From Pseudomonas sp. DTU_2021_1001937_2_SI_NGA_ILE_001 (lineage in GTDB: Bacteria; Pseudomonadota; Gammaproteobacteria; Pseudomonadales; Pseudomonadaceae): 64,000 nt of DNA. Where the stretch lies: NCBI RefSeq assembly GCF_032463525.1, contig NZ_CP135971.1:620001-684000 (forward strand). The letters are read 5' to 3'. The notes under the pieces are model-generated. The model saw only the letters and a list, made by a program, of their open reading frames with translations. It was not told the origin of the DNA and ran no database searches. Below, in pieces: positions 1 to 7,650 of the stretch (within the stretch, counting starts at the first letter, position 1; each line of letters begins with the position of its first letter). Position numbers and translations under genes: made by a program.

Positions 1-119
1 AAGGCCTTGGCCACGCGCTGGATCTGGTCGAAGCCTGGGCCGGTGAGCAGCGACATTGGAGCGTCGCTGGCGCGCGCCACGGCACTGGTCTGCATCTGCT
101 GGAGGGTGGTCTGGCTCAT
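1..119 (-). CDS. Partial phage early gene, possibly RecT-like
   Basis: The first 39 codons of a leftward gene are visible, starting MSQTTLQQMQ from an ATG at 117-119 and running off the window without a stop. It overlaps the end of the 70-residue gene upstream by four bases. The position downstream of a PD-(D/E)XK exonuclease suggests the annealing partner (RecT/Bet type) of a phage recombination pair, but this is inferred from context only because no diagnostic motif lies in the visible part. Confidence 0.5.
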   Translation of the reverse strand, partial: MSQTTLQQMQTSAVARASDAPMSLLTGPGFDQIQRVAKA

Positions 120-328
120 TTCTTCTCCTTGCGCTGATGCGCCAGGTATTCGGCTTCGGATACGACGGACACCAGGCGGCGGTCCGCGATGGGCTTCTCG
201 GGGTTTTCGTGGAGCTTGCACTGGGCCGCGTAGAAGCGTTCGCCGTCCCAGACGCGGTGGTGGTTGATCACATCAGGGTGTTTGCCGGTCGCGTCGACCA
301 GCTTGATGTAAATGTCTTTGGCAGCCAT
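116..328 (-). CDS. Small phage protein of unknown function
   Basis: Encodes 70 residues with a Lys/Glu-rich C-terminus and no membrane segment or signal peptide. It lies 14 bases downstream of the exonuclease gene and shares its last four bases with the start of the next gene, so it is translationally coupled in the leftward early operon. An AGGAGGCC stretch (as GGCCTCCT on the plus strand) precedes the ATG. I do not recognise the family. A role in recombination or early takeover is only suggested by position. Confidence 0.7.
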   Translation of the reverse strand: MAAKDIYIKLVDATGKHPDVINHHRVWDGERFYAAQCKLHENPEKPIADRRLVSVVSEAEYLAHQRKEKK

Positions 329-342
329 GAGGCCTCCTGGGG

Positions 343-1146
343 TCAGGTGTGGTAAGGGCAGGTCGACCAGCGCGGGCAGTACTTCGCGCTGCAGGTGAAT
401 GACTGGGGGTTGGGTGGGAACAGGCCGGTGCGCAGCATCTCGGCGCCGATCTGGATCAGGCCGGGAAACTCTTCGGTACCGACCATCATTTGCTTTGCGC
501 CGCGGATCTCCCCGACACCGGCCTCAGGCGCGCCACGGGTTTTCAGCCCGATGATGTGTGCTTCGGCGGTGACCGGCTCGCCGGTGGTGTGCTCGTAGAG
601 GATTTCGTACGTGCCGATCTGGGCAGCGTGCGAGCCGGTTTTCGCGACCCCCTTGCTGACTGCCGCGCCGCCGGTCTTGACGTCCGCGATGCCCACACCG
701 TCGCCGCTCTTGCAGATCCTGGCGCGGTCGAGCTGCCCGGTCAGCCGCACGATCACGCCGTTGCCGCAGTCGATTTCCAGCGGCTTGGTGGTCAGCTCTA
801 TCGCCACGAAGTCGTAGCGCGGGCTGATCTCGTTGCAGTACATGGTGTGCAGCTTGAGGCCGGTGGCCTCGGCCTGGGCGAGGGTGATATCGGCGCCGCG
901 CCAGTCGACGTCGAAGTCGGGGTTGCGCAGGGTGTGCACGAACAGCTCGGCAGTGTCGAAGGCGCTGAATCCGCTGCCGTTGATGCGGGAGGCGTCGAAT
1001 GCGGCGGTGCTGGCGTGGATCGCGGTACCGAGCTGGGAGCGTGGACTACCGGGCGAGCGGTGCCCGAGGATGTGCACGAATTCCCACTGGTATGCGCAGT
1101 TGAAGAGCGAGCCCCAGGACGAGGCACGGATGGTGGTAACGCTCAT
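343..1146 (-). CDS. PD-(D/E)XK phage exonuclease, Cas4/RecB-like
   Basis: A 267-residue nuclease of the PD-(D/E)XK superfamily. The visible motifs are GTAIH (residues 40-44), LTGQLD (135-140) with Asp140, ADVKTG (154-159) with the Asp/Lys pair, and QIGTYE (176-181). Cys18 together with Cys252, Cys257 and Cys263 form the one-plus-three cysteine pattern that binds a [4Fe-4S] cluster in AddB/Cas4-type exonucleases. It probably resects phage DNA ends for recombination, working with an annealing protein. It belongs to the leftward early operon under the repressor-controlled promoter near 3340-3369. Confidence 0.85.
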   Translation of the reverse strand: MSVTTIRASSWGSLFNCAYQWEFVHILGHRSPGSPRSQLGTAIHASTAAFDASRINGSGFSAFDTAELFVHTLRNPDFDVDWRGADITLAQAEATGLKLHTMYCNEISPRYDFVAIELTTKPLEIDCGNGVIVRLTGQLDRARICKSGDGVGIADVKTGGAAVSKGVAKTGSHAAQIGTYEILYEHTTGEPVTAEAHIIGLKTRGAPEAGVGEIRGAKQMMVGTEEFPGLIQIGAEMLRTGLFPPNPQSFTCSAKYCPRWSTCPYHT

Positions 1147-1156
1147 TGGGGAGGTC

Positions 1157-1276
1157 CTACTGAGTGATCAGGCCGCCGATGGCGGGCCCGAGCAGGGTGA
1201 TGGTGAGGAAGAGCACGCCGACGAGGGCGGAGGCGGTGCGGATTCGGCGGCGGCGCTGGGCCTGGGAGCGGGTCAT
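1157..1276 (-). CDS. 39-residue single-pass membrane protein
   Basis: A very short gene that overlaps the stop of the 124-residue gene upstream as ATGA. The product has an Arg-rich N-terminus (MTRSQAQRRRR) followed by one hydrophobic helix (about residues 17-35), giving an N-in membrane protein. It ends 10 bases before the exonuclease start. Coupling on both sides supports real translation. The function is unknown; small phage membrane peptides in early operons can act in exclusion or host takeover. Confidence 0.6.
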   Translation of the reverse strand: MTRSQAQRRRRIRTASALVGVLFLTITLLGPAIGGLITQ

Positions 1277-1647
1277 GACCGGGCCTGCTGGATGCGTCTG
1301 CCCTCTATGAAAATTCGCCGTTTGATATTGCCGGCGGCGACCCGAAGCTTGGCCTTCTTGTCGAGCAGATCGACCAGCTCGCGCTGCTCTGCCGACAGGC
1401 CGTACTCGTCGTCCTGGTCGTCAGGATCGTATTGGCCGTGTACCAGCTCCATGGCGTACGCCCATCCGCGCCAGCGGTCGCCATGCTCCAGGTACTCATC
1501 GCGCAGGCCGTCGAGGTGGACGCCTTTGTCTTCTCGCTGCCAGTCGGTCAGCGCCTTGATTTTCTTGGTCACCGCCGAGATTTCTGCGCGGTTCTGAGCG
1601 TACTCAGCGACCAGCAGGTCGGCCTGGCTCAGTTTTGCCTTGTACAT
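1273..1647 (-). CDS. Helical phage protein of unknown function
   Basis: A 124-residue charged, largely helical protein. A Lys/Glu/Ala-rich N-terminal part could form a coiled coil, and the C-terminal part is strongly basic (KRRIFIEGRRIQQ). There is no enzyme motif and no signal peptide. It lies in the leftward early operon, overlaps the next gene by four bases and the previous gene by 19 bases. The basic tail would allow nucleic-acid contact, but this is only an inference. Confidence 0.7.
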   Translation of the reverse strand: MYKAKLSQADLLVAEYAQNRAEISAVTKKIKALTDWQREDKGVHLDGLRDEYLEHGDRWRGWAYAMELVHGQYDPDDQDDEYGLSAEQRELVDLLDKKAKLRVAAGNIKRRIFIEGRRIQQARS

Positions 1648-1835
1648 GGGCGAACCCTCACTGCGATGCGGCGCCCCTTCATCGTTGCGCCGAGCTGCTG
1701 TTTCAGATCGACCACCAGGGTTTCCCGAGGCTGGCCGATCACTTCGTGGAAGGGCACTCCGTGGCGAATGATCACCACGGCATCCAGGTCCTCAATCTGC
1801 TCGTCGACCAGCGACTTAACTGGCGGTGTGGTCAT
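1629..1835 (-). CDS. Small phage protein of unknown function
   Basis: Encodes 68 residues from the ATG at 1833-1835 (MTTPPVKSLVDEQ). The reading frame is open further upstream, but that part overlaps the neighbour and reads as low-complexity shadow sequence, so the shorter start is chosen. The C-terminus is basic (KGRRIAVRVRP). It overlaps the genes on both sides, as is usual in this operon. The family was not recognised. Confidence 0.6.
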   Translation of the reverse strand: MTTPPVKSLVDEQIEDLDAVVIIRHGVPFHEVIGQPRETLVVDLKQQLGATMKGRRIAVRVRPCTRQN

Positions 1836-2091
1836 GGCGCACCTCATACAGAAGGCCCAGGGACTGTTGGTGGCGGGCGGATTTCTCTGCGCGCAGTGCG
1901 GTACGTCGGTCGAGCACGGCCTTGGCCGCCTGGGCTTCCAGCTGCTCAACCTGCAGCTCGTCGATGAAGCCGTGCCGGTAATTCGCCAGGATCATGCCGA
2001 CCACCAGGTCGTCGCTGGGGAACTGCGACTCGGTGATGCGGCTGATCTCCTGCTCGATCATCTGGGTGGCGAGCTGGGCCTGGCTGCTCAT
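1816..2091 (-). CDS. Small helical phage protein
   Basis: Encodes 91 residues starting MSSQAQLATQ at an ATG that overlaps the preceding stop as ATGA. The middle of the protein (ELQVEQLEAQAAKAVLDRR) looks like an amphipathic helix. It has no signal peptide and no recognised domain. It is part of the leftward early operon, and coupling to both neighbours supports expression. Confidence 0.65.
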   Translation of the reverse strand: MSSQAQLATQMIEQEISRITESQFPSDDLVVGMILANYRHGFIDELQVEQLEAQAAKAVLDRRTALRAEKSARHQQSLGLLYEVRHDHTAS

Positions 2092-2369
2092 ACTGCGCAC
2101 CGCAGGCGCTTCGCGCGGCTGTCGATCTCGAACCACAGAGCGGTTTCGATCTGCGCTGCGTACTGGGCCTGCAGCTGGCCGGTGTCCGGCGCCACACGCT
2201 TACCGCCGGCATCGTCGTACTCGATCGCCGAGACGACGCGGAAGTCGATTTCGCGCTCGCCCTGGGCGTCCCAGTCGCTGGACCAGCTGCCGGGCGCGGC
2301 AGGAATGTTGACGCAGTGCAGCACCTCAACGTCCATGGCAAAGCCATCGACGACGATGTCGTGAATCAT
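2088..2369 (-). CDS. Small phage early protein of unknown function
   Basis: Encodes 93 residues starting MIHDIVVDGF. The ATG at 2367-2369 is preceded by GGAG with an eight-base spacing, which decides this start over the longer open frame. The C-terminus ends in a basic stretch (DSRAKRLRCAV). No family was recognised. Together with the four following genes it forms an overlapping set in the leftward early operon. Confidence 0.65.
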   Translation of the reverse strand: MIHDIVVDGFAMDVEVLHCVNIPAAPGSWSSDWDAQGEREIDFRVVSAIEYDDAGGKRVAPDTGQLQAQYAAQIETALWFEIDSRAKRLRCAV

Positions 2370-2739
2370 GGTGTGTACTCCGTAAACCGCATTGGTCGGC
2401 CGTCCGGCCGGACAGGTGACCAAGCCCGTGCCGTGAAGCACCGACCGGGCGTCCGCCAATGCGGTTGAGGGTGGTGGGGGATTGATGCGGGCTGCATCGG
2501 GGTGTGATCTGGCCGGTGCTGATCCCCGGCTTTGGCGGTGTCGGTATTTGGCCGCCCAATTTGTTTCGTGACTAGCACGCGGGACGTTAGTCGCATCAGC
2601 CTGCGCATTCAGATCACACTCCGATCCAGCCTGGCGATGGGGAACCAGGTGAGGCGGGCCGTCTATTCCGTGCTGTCACGTCGGTTTCGGTGCTGGAGGG
2701 CAGCACCCAGGCCGCCACGCGCCGATGGGTCAACTGAAG
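2370..2739. other. Non-coding gap in the leftward early operon
   Basis: No convincing gene was seen on either strand. The open frames here have poor composition and no ribosome-binding site. A perfect stem GGTGCTG-gagg-CAGCACC is present near 2690-2710 without a T-run, so it is not a classical terminator. An untranslated leader or an antitermination site is possible. Confidence 0.4.
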
Positions 2740-3048
2740 TCAGGCTTCGGGCTCTGGATCGAGACCGCTGACGCGAAAGCCCAGGTGGCGCAGCGCCCAA
2801 ACGGCTTTTGCGGTGTCGTCGTACGGGTCGCACGGACGCTCATTCCACTGCTGCTGGGTCAGGAAAACATGGGCCGCCTTCGTCATGTCGCCCAGGGTGT
2901 GGCCATTCACAGCGCTCAGCCGCACTGTGCCGTCGCTCATGGTGTTGGCTTCGGCCTTCACCAGCACGGGGCAGGCGTAGGCGTCGTGATTGCAGAGCAG
3001 GCCTACGGTCGAGTTGATGAACTCTGAAACAGTGGCTTTCTTGGCCAT
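2740..3048 (-). CDS. Phage early protein of unknown function
   Basis: Encodes 102 residues from MAKKATVSEF. A GAGGA just upstream of the ATG at 3046-3048 decides the start over a longer open frame. It is the first gene of the leftward early operon after the promoter region at 3340-3369. The sequence is soluble, with no catalytic motif that I can see. Early phage genes at this position often modulate the host or recombination, but no function is assigned. Confidence 0.65.
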   Translation of the reverse strand: MAKKATVSEFINSTVGLLCNHDAYACPVLVKAEANTMSDGTVRLSAVNGHTLGDMTKAAHVFLTQQQWNERPCDPYDDTAKAVWALRHLGFRVSGLDPEPEA

Positions 3049-3339
3049 GGTGCAGTCCTCATAGGAGCCAGCTTTCGGCTGGCGGGGGTTAAATGGCTTC
3101 CCGTCTGGCCCTCGCGAGAAGGCCAGCCAGTGAAACCGGTGTTGCTGATCCAGGTGCCCATCGCTCACTGGGCATCGCGCTACCCCTCAATGGCATGCGC
3201 GCCGCTCGGTCCGCTGGATCCAGCTCACTGCGTATGGCAGCTGCTGCCTTCATGTGCCGCTGAAGGTGACGGTGGTTTCGGTTTTTAAAGAGCGTTGGCT
3301 TTCGCCGGGTTTCGCTGCGTGTCTCGCTGCGATGCATGA

Positions 3340-3381
3340 AAATTAGCACTGCTGTTATATGAGAGTCAACAGCACTGCTAA
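3340..3381 (-). promoter_or_regulatory. Leftward early promoter with two repressor operators
   Basis: Reading leftward, TTGACT (3369-3364) and TAATTT (3345-3340) are separated by 18 bases. Two copies of a dyad with core AGCA(C/G)TGCT overlap these boxes at 3343-3356 and 3368-3381. The same dyad occurs three times at the rightward promoter. This is the arrangement of lambda pL with oL sites. The rest of 3049-3440 contains no gene. Confidence 0.75.
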
Positions 3382-3440
3382 TATAAAATTTGTTGGGCAA
3401 AAAAAAGCCCGCTCGGCGGCGGGCTAGGGTGGCGGCTATG

Positions 3441-3692
3441 TCACTCATCTCTGGGCACTGTCCAGGTCAGTTGCACAGCGCCGTCATCGCGGCGGGCCAC
3501 TGTCACGTTCTCGTTCTCGGCGATCTCGTCGAGGATCCGCTCCCAGTCGGCCGGATCGTCGTTCGCCGACGGCTCGAGCACCACCGCCTTTGCGGCCTGG
3601 GCTCGTGGACTGTTGACCACGGCCTGGATTCTGAGGCCCAAGACTTCGTAGGACGAAAGCTGGCGGGTGGTGGGGGAGTTCGCGTGTGGCAT
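3441..3692 (-). CDS. DUF1654 family protein, SOS-linked
   Basis: An 83-residue protein matching the DUF1654 family pattern of Pseudomonas phages (YEVLGLRIQAVVNSP near the start, then a DWERILDEIAE helix and a C-terminal strand with LTWTVP). A GGAGG sits ahead of the ATG at 3690-3692. A perfect LexA-type box lies 18 bases upstream, so expression should follow DNA damage. The function of DUF1654 is not established. It sits alone between the early promoter and the unknown genes to the right. Confidence 0.8.
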   Translation of the reverse strand: MPHANSPTTRQLSSYEVLGLRIQAVVNSPRAQAAKAVVLEPSANDDPADWERILDEIAENENVTVARRDDGAVQLTWTVPRDE

Positions 3693-3710
3693 CGGATGAT
3701 CCTCCAAATA

Positions 3711-3726
3711 CTGTTCATGCATACAG
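3711..3726. promoter_or_regulatory. LexA box upstream of the DUF1654 gene
   Basis: CTGTTCATGCATACAG has the exact CTG-N10-CAG form of the gammaproteobacterial LexA operator. It lies directly upstream of the DUF1654 start. It is one of three such boxes in the prophage. Confidence 0.75.
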
Positions 3727-3816
3727 TATTTTTGGATCCGATGGATGGCAAGAGTCCGAAGGAAAAATCCTGCGCTACAGTGAGCACAGGCGTTTAACTG
3801 GAATTAGGAGTCGACG

Positions 3817-3972
3817 ATGCAGAAGCCCGAAAGATCCAAGATCAATGGTTACTGGGTGACGGAGACAGCAGACGGGTGGGAGGTAGGTAATTCCGACAGG
3901 CGCCTGGCGGGGCCCTTCGAAAGCAAGCAAGAGGCTGTTGACGCAGCAACCAAGCTACCGTCAAAGGGGTGA
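3817..3972 (+). CDS. 51-residue phage protein, DUF2188-like shape
   Basis: ATG at 3817 with AGGAG eight bases upstream encodes MQKPERSKINGYW and ends SKG-stop at 3972. The pattern of a Trp-containing strand, then FESKQEAVDAAT, resembles small DUF2188-type proteins, but the match is by eye only. It runs opposite to its neighbours and probably has its own promoter in 3727-3810. Below the size usually reported for open frames, but the ribosome-binding site and composition support it. Confidence 0.55.
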   Translation: MQKPERSKINGYWVTETADGWEVGNSDRRLAGPFESKQEAVDAATKLPSKG

Positions 3973-4033
3973 GTCAGTAGCTCCGATATGGAAAGCCAGG
4001 CACAGCACCGGGCCTATTGAACAGACGGCAGTC

Positions 4034-4381
4034 CTATTCGACGTACAGGAAATACTCTGGTCGAGCGTTTCTCTCCCATTCTGTCATCGCACGCTCCACC
4101 AAGTCCCGCGAGGCTCGCGGGTGATAGATAGCTAATGGGGAGTAAAATAGAACGTTAATCCAGCTCGGCATATCGTCGCCGGCCCAGATTTCGAGCTGGT
4201 GGTAGGAAACGCTGTCGCCGGTCGACCCGCTGCACCCAAGCTCTGCGGAGACGTGCTCACGAAGCATGTGGGCGCCCGGACGAGAATAGAGGTCCACTAC
4301 GACCGTGCCGTGATCTTTCAGCTGGTAGGCAATCTCAGTCGTCGAGAGATCGGAGTTGATCACCGCCACTTTCGTCGCCAC
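4034..4381 (-). CDS. Phage protein of unknown function
   Basis: Encodes 115 residues from a GTG at 4379-4381, chosen because AGGAGG stands five bases upstream; an upstream ATG in frame lacks a site. The protein starts VATKVAVINSDLSTTEIAY and has alternating strands and helices, with no signal peptide. It lies between the repressor gene and the DUF1654 region, a place where lambdoid phages keep lysogeny-expressed accessory genes. It may therefore be transcribed from the repressor promoter in the lysogen. Confidence 0.65.
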   Translation of the reverse strand: MATKVAVINSDLSTTEIAYQLKDHGTVVVDLYSRPGAHMLREHVSAELGCSGSTGDSVSYHQLEIWAGDDMPSWINVLFYSPLAIYHPRASRDLVERAMTEWERNARPEYFLYVE

Positions 4382-4423
4382 GCATCCTCCTTGACGGTAC
4401 ATCGGAGCTTCAACAAGCGGGGA

Positions 4424-5242
4424 CTATAGGTCGCCGCCACGCCAGATCACCTGACCGATAATCCTGTGCTCGTCTTCATCCCGCCGCAGAAGCGCCAGGT
4501 CCGGGTACGCATCCTTGTCCTCGTTGTCGCTGCGGATGATCCACGCCCCGGTAGGGCTATGCACCAGCCGCTTCACGATCACGCCTTCTGAATTGCCGAG
4601 CACGAACACTTGCTGGTGGGCCGGGTCGACCTTCGATTTGTCGACGAGCAGCACGTCGCCGGAGTTGATCGTTGGCCACATGCTCTCGCCGTCGGCGTAG
4701 ATCACAACCAGGTGCTTCTCGCTGGCACCGCGGAAGCGCAACCACTCGCGCTTGAACGCGAGGGTCGAACGGCTCTCGATGTGAGCATTCTCGTAGCCCA
4801 GGCCCGCGGCTGCTTTTGCGGTCAGCTGTGGCACGAAGGCGTAGTGCTCGTCCAGATCGATGGCGGGTTCGCCGCCGGCGGGGAGCGGTGTGTTTGCTGC
4901 CGGGGTGTCGCTGCCTGGGATGGGGCCGGTCCCAACTGCAGCGTCCGCTGCGCGTGCGATACCCGCCGCGAGAGTCGGGCTCACCTCGGCAGGCTCGAAG
5001 TCCAGCGCCTTAGCCAGGCGCACCAAAGCATCAAGGTTCAGCGCCACTTTGCCGTTCACATACTGGCTGAACGCGCTCTGTGGCGATTTCCACTCGCACC
5101 GCTCGCCAACCTCGGTCTGGTTCAAGGTCGGCTTGTCGCCGCGAGCTTTCGATTCCTGGACGCGACGCTGGTAGATATCGCGAAGACGGTCCGCATCAGC
5201 GAGCTGCCAGTCGGCCAAAGGTGTTCGGACGGGTTTTTTCAT
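4424..5242 (-). CDS. CI-type prophage repressor, LexA/S24 fold
   Basis: A 272-residue repressor. The N-terminus (about residues 10-85) is a helix-turn-helix region. The C-terminus is an S24 self-cleaving peptidase with Ser187 in GESMWP and Lys224 in VIVKRL. Ala146-Gly147 (KAAAGLG) is the expected autocleavage bond, 40 residues before the serine. It should hold the early promoters off by binding the AGCA(C/G)TGCT dyads and be inactivated by RecA during SOS. The start MKKPV is preferred to an upstream ATG. No Shine-Dalgarno site precedes it, so translation may be leaderless, as for lambda cI. Confidence 0.9.
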   Translation of the reverse strand: MKKPVRTPLADWQLADADRLRDIYQRRVQESKARGDKPTLNQTEVGERCEWKSPQSAFSQYVNGKVALNLDALVRLAKALDFEPAEVSPTLAAGIARAADAAVGTGPIPGSDTPAANTPLPAGGEPAIDLDEHYAFVPQLTAKAAAGLGYENAHIESRSTLAFKREWLRFRGASEKHLVVIYADGESMWPTINSGDVLLVDKSKVDPAHQQVFVLGNSEGVIVKRLVHSPTGAWIIRSDNEDKDAYPDLALLRRDEDEHRIIGQVIWRGGDL

Positions 5243-5254
5243 GTGCGCGATTAA

Positions 5255-5329
5255 GTAGCAGCGCTGATATTTCCGCAAACAGCAGTGCTAATCCTTTTCT
5301 TGTTTCCCTTAAAACAGCAGTGCTAATAT
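5255..5329. promoter_or_regulatory. Rightward/repressor promoter region with three operators
   Basis: Three dyads lie at 5255-5268, 5278-5291 and 5313-5326; the last two are identical AACAGCAGTGCTAA. Rightward boxes TTGTTT (5300-5305) and TAATAT (5324-5329) have an 18-base spacer and overlap the third operator. Leftward TTTGCG and TACTTA boxes just before the repressor start could form its maintenance promoter. This matches the oR1-oR3 logic of lambdoid phages. Confidence 0.75.
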
Positions 5330-5353
5330 CCGCCGAAATCCACCGGAGTCCCG

Positions 5354-5554
5354 ATGATGATCACGATCTCCCTCGAGGAGTACCTCGAAACCCGCGGCAC
5401 CCAGAACGACCTGGCAAAGGCGTTGGGGATCGTTCAGAGCGCCGTATCACAGATGCGCCGCTCCAAGCGAAAAATCATGGTCACCCTGCATGACGACGGG
5501 AAGATCGAGGCCAACGAAATCCGGCCAATCCCTGCGCGCAAATCGGCGGCCTGA
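5354..5554 (+). CDS. Cro-like regulator
   Basis: A 66-residue protein with a helix-turn-helix (QNDLAKALGIVQSAVSQMRR, about residues 17-36), divergent from the repressor and first in the rightward early operon. CCGGAG precedes the ATG at 5354. Size, position and fold fit a Cro protein that competes for the shared operators to favour lytic growth. A second ATG follows immediately at 5357, so the exact start is uncertain by one codon. Confidence 0.8.
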   Translation: MMITISLEEYLETRGTQNDLAKALGIVQSAVSQMRRSKRKIMVTLHDDGKIEANEIRPIPARKSAA

Positions 5555-5629
5555 ACGGCTGGCCCTTAAGCCAAGTTTCTCCGCGCAGCCAGCTCCTTGC
5601 CGCAGAAACACAATCGAGGTTTTACGAAA

Positions 5630-6052
5630 ATGGATGACTTCCTCAGGGCCTGCCAGCAGGCAGTGCTCGAAAACGACGCGAAGCGCGTGGCCGCGCAACT
5701 GAGCCTGCCGCATGTCAGCCTGCTGCAGCGTGCGAACCCGGACAACGATGCCCATCGGCTGACGATCAACCACCTGTTCGGGCTGCTCCTGCACACCGGC
5801 GACATGCGCCCCCTGACGGCCCTGGCGGATGCTTTTGGCTTCGACCTGGTGAGCCGTGAGCGGCCCGCTGCTGTTCCGTTGCTCGAAGGCCTGCAGCGCC
5901 TGGGTCGGGAGTTCGCCGAGCTGACGACCGAAGTGCACACCGCCGCCGACGACGGCCGCGTCTGCAGCATGGACCGCAAGCGGATCCGGCGCGAGTTGGA
6001 TCATGTGCGCCAGCAGCTCGACGTGCTCGCCGAGTCGGTCCGGAGCGCCTGA
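5630..6052 (+). CDS. CII-like phage regulatory protein
   Basis: A 140-residue protein from MDDFLRACQQ matching the phage CII/CP76-type regulatory family: an N-terminal helical DNA-binding part (about residues 1-75, with LHTGDMRPLTALADAFGF) and a C-terminal helical tail suited to oligomerisation. The ATG at 5630 has GAGG 10 bases upstream. By family it would bias the lysis-lysogeny choice by activating lysogeny promoters. It ends two bases before the replication gene. Confidence 0.7.
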   Translation: MDDFLRACQQAVLENDAKRVAAQLSLPHVSLLQRANPDNDAHRLTINHLFGLLLHTGDMRPLTALADAFGFDLVSRERPAAVPLLEGLQRLGREFAELTTEVHTAADDGRVCSMDRKRIRRELDHVRQQLDVLAESVRSA

Positions 6053-6054
6053 TC

Positions 6055-6849
6055 GTGGCTGCCCTTCCGTACATCCAGCTATACGTCGCCGACTACCTGG
6101 CGGACACCATGCACCTCACCACCGAGGAGCACGGCGCTTACCTGCTGCTGATCTTCAACTACTGGCAGACGGGGAAGCCGATCCCGAAAAACCGGCTGGC
6201 GCGCATCGCACGAGTCAGCAACGACCGTTGGGTTTCCGTTGAAGCTTCGTTGAACGAGTTTTTCAACGATAACGGCGAAGAGTGGGTGCACAAGCGGATT
6301 GAGCGCGATCTCGACGCTGTTCATGCGACCCAGGCCCAGCGCATTGCCGCCGGGAAAGCCTCGGCAGAGGCCAAAAAGAACAGAAAGAGAACGGCACCGC
6401 AGCGGGAGGACAACGCCCGTTCAACGACCGTTGAAGGTTCGTTGCAACAAAACTCAACGAATAAAGATACAGATACAGATACAGAAGAACACACACACAA
6501 CGCGTGCGCGCACGTGGAGCCGGCGCCCGATGACCAAGCCGCTCGGCCTCGCTTCGCGATGACCGATGCCTGGGAGCCTGACTCCAAGTCCTTCACGGCC
6601 GTGCTGAACCGCAACGGCATGGCCAACCAAACCTTTTCCGCCGACCAACTGCTGGAATTCCGCTCGTACTGGATCAGTCGCCCCGATGACTTGAAGACCC
6701 AGGCCCAGTGGGAGCACGCGCTCGCCCAGCGACTGAAATCCCAGCACGTCAAAAACCAAGCCCGAGGGCCAAGCCATGACTCCAGTGGACGAACTGCTCC
6801 AAGCCGCACGCGCAACGCTCATGACATCCTCACAGATCCCACCTGGTGA
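6055..6849 (+). CDS. DUF1376 (YdaU-like) phage replication protein
   Basis: Starts at a GTG and encodes 264 residues. The first 85 residues form a DUF1376 domain (YIQLYVADYLADTMHLT, EHGAYLLLIFNYW), typical of phage replication initiators that occupy the lambda O position. A basic, low-complexity linker (about 100-160) separates it from a C-terminal domain. An in-frame hexanucleotide repeat near 6465-6485 encodes alternating Asp-Thr. It overlaps the next gene by 74 bases. It probably binds the phage origin, which may lie within its own linker, as in lambda. Confidence 0.8.
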   Translation: MAALPYIQLYVADYLADTMHLTTEEHGAYLLLIFNYWQTGKPIPKNRLARIARVSNDRWVSVEASLNEFFNDNGEEWVHKRIERDLDAVHATQAQRIAAGKASAEAKKNRKRTAPQREDNARSTTVEGSLQQNSTNKDTDTDTEEHTHNACAHVEPAPDDQAARPRFAMTDAWEPDSKSFTAVLNRNGMANQTFSADQLLEFRSYWISRPDDLKTQAQWEHALAQRLKSQHVKNQARGPSHDSSGRTAPSRTRNAHDILTDPTW

Positions 6850-7483
6850 CCTGCCAGAGAACGTCACGCCCCTCGACCAGCAGGCCCGCAAGGCAGTGCG
6901 GTTCGTGTTCGCGACGATGAAAATCGCGTATCCGGCCTGGTACGAGAAACACTACGGTGACCAGAAGGCTGAGCAGCTTGGCCGCCGCGTTTGGCTGACC
7001 TGCCTGAAGGATTTGAGCGAGGAGGCCGTAGAGCGTGGCCTGCACCGGATGGTCAAGGAGTGCAAATTCCCGCCGTCGCCGAGCGACTTCTTGGCGCTGT
7101 GCAAGCGCATCGACGACCTGCCCGCAGCTGGCGACGCCTGGATTGAGGCGCTGGAAGGGCGCTACACGCACCCGGCCGTCAAGGTCGCCGCCGAAGCCAC
7201 CGGGACGTTCGATCTTCGAGCGGCAAAGCCGAACGACCAAGCGCTGCGCCAGCGCTTCGAGCGCAACTACGCAATCGTCCAGCGCCGTGCACAGAACGGC
7301 CAGGCGCTCGACGGCAAGATCCCCGCAGGCATCGAGCACGAAACAAAGTCCCCCATGCAGGTCCAGCTGGCCCGGTCCCACCAGGAAGCCCAGGACCTGA
7401 TCACCGCCCAAGGCATCCCCACCGACGGCCAGTCGGCGCGTGCGTTGCTGCTGGCTCGCATGGGCATTCGGAGGCCCGCATGA
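6776..7483 (+). CDS. Lambda P-like replication protein
   Basis: A 235-residue protein that follows the DUF1376 gene exactly where helicase loaders occur in lambdoid phages. The region DQQARKAVRFVFATMKIAYPAWY and the KEFPPSPSDFLALCK-like stretch resemble the phage P family, which recruits the host DnaB helicase. GAGGGCC lies ahead of the ATG at 6776; an alternative ATG at 6821 would reduce the overlap. There is no Walker motif, so it would be a P-type, not a DnaC-type loader. Confidence 0.7.
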   Translation: MTPVDELLQAARATLMTSSQIPPGDLPENVTPLDQQARKAVRFVFATMKIAYPAWYEKHYGDQKAEQLGRRVWLTCLKDLSEEAVERGLHRMVKECKFPPSPSDFLALCKRIDDLPAAGDAWIEALEGRYTHPAVKVAAEATGTFDLRAAKPNDQALRQRFERNYAIVQRRAQNGQALDGKIPAGIEHETKSPMQVQLARSHQEAQDLITAQGIPTDGQSARALLLARMGIRRPA

Positions 7484-7650
7484 GCTACCAGCCACAGACC
7501 AGGCCAAAGCATGGGTTCCAGCCCCTGGCCAGGCCGGCCATGTCCGTGATCTGCGATGTCTGCAACCGGCCCCGGACCAAGGGTAACCATCACGCCTGCT
7601 CGGAAGCCCGCAGGGCCGCCGGGTTCGTCTACGCAGGGGAACGGTCATGA
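7480..7650 (+). CDS. 56-residue zinc-knuckle-like phage protein
   Basis: Starts at an ATG overlapping the stop of the P-like gene as ATGA, and its own stop overlaps the RusA start as ATGA. The product contains CDVCNRPRTKGNHHAC, a plausible Cys/His metal site. Its coupling on both sides supports translation although it is short. Function unknown; it may assist replication or recombination. Confidence 0.65.
   Translation: MSYQPQTRPKHGFQPLARPAMSVICDVCNRPRTKGNHHACSEARRAAGFVYAGERS

Noticed and set aside
7..1597. Plus-strand frames over the exonuclease region
   Set aside because: All are shadows of the leftward early operon; no ribosome-binding sites and low-complexity translation.
6460..6500. 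Phase-variable repeat (agatac units and an ACAC run)
   Set aside because: The main repeat unit is six bases and in frame, so changes in copy number would not shift the frame; it codes an Asp-Thr linker.
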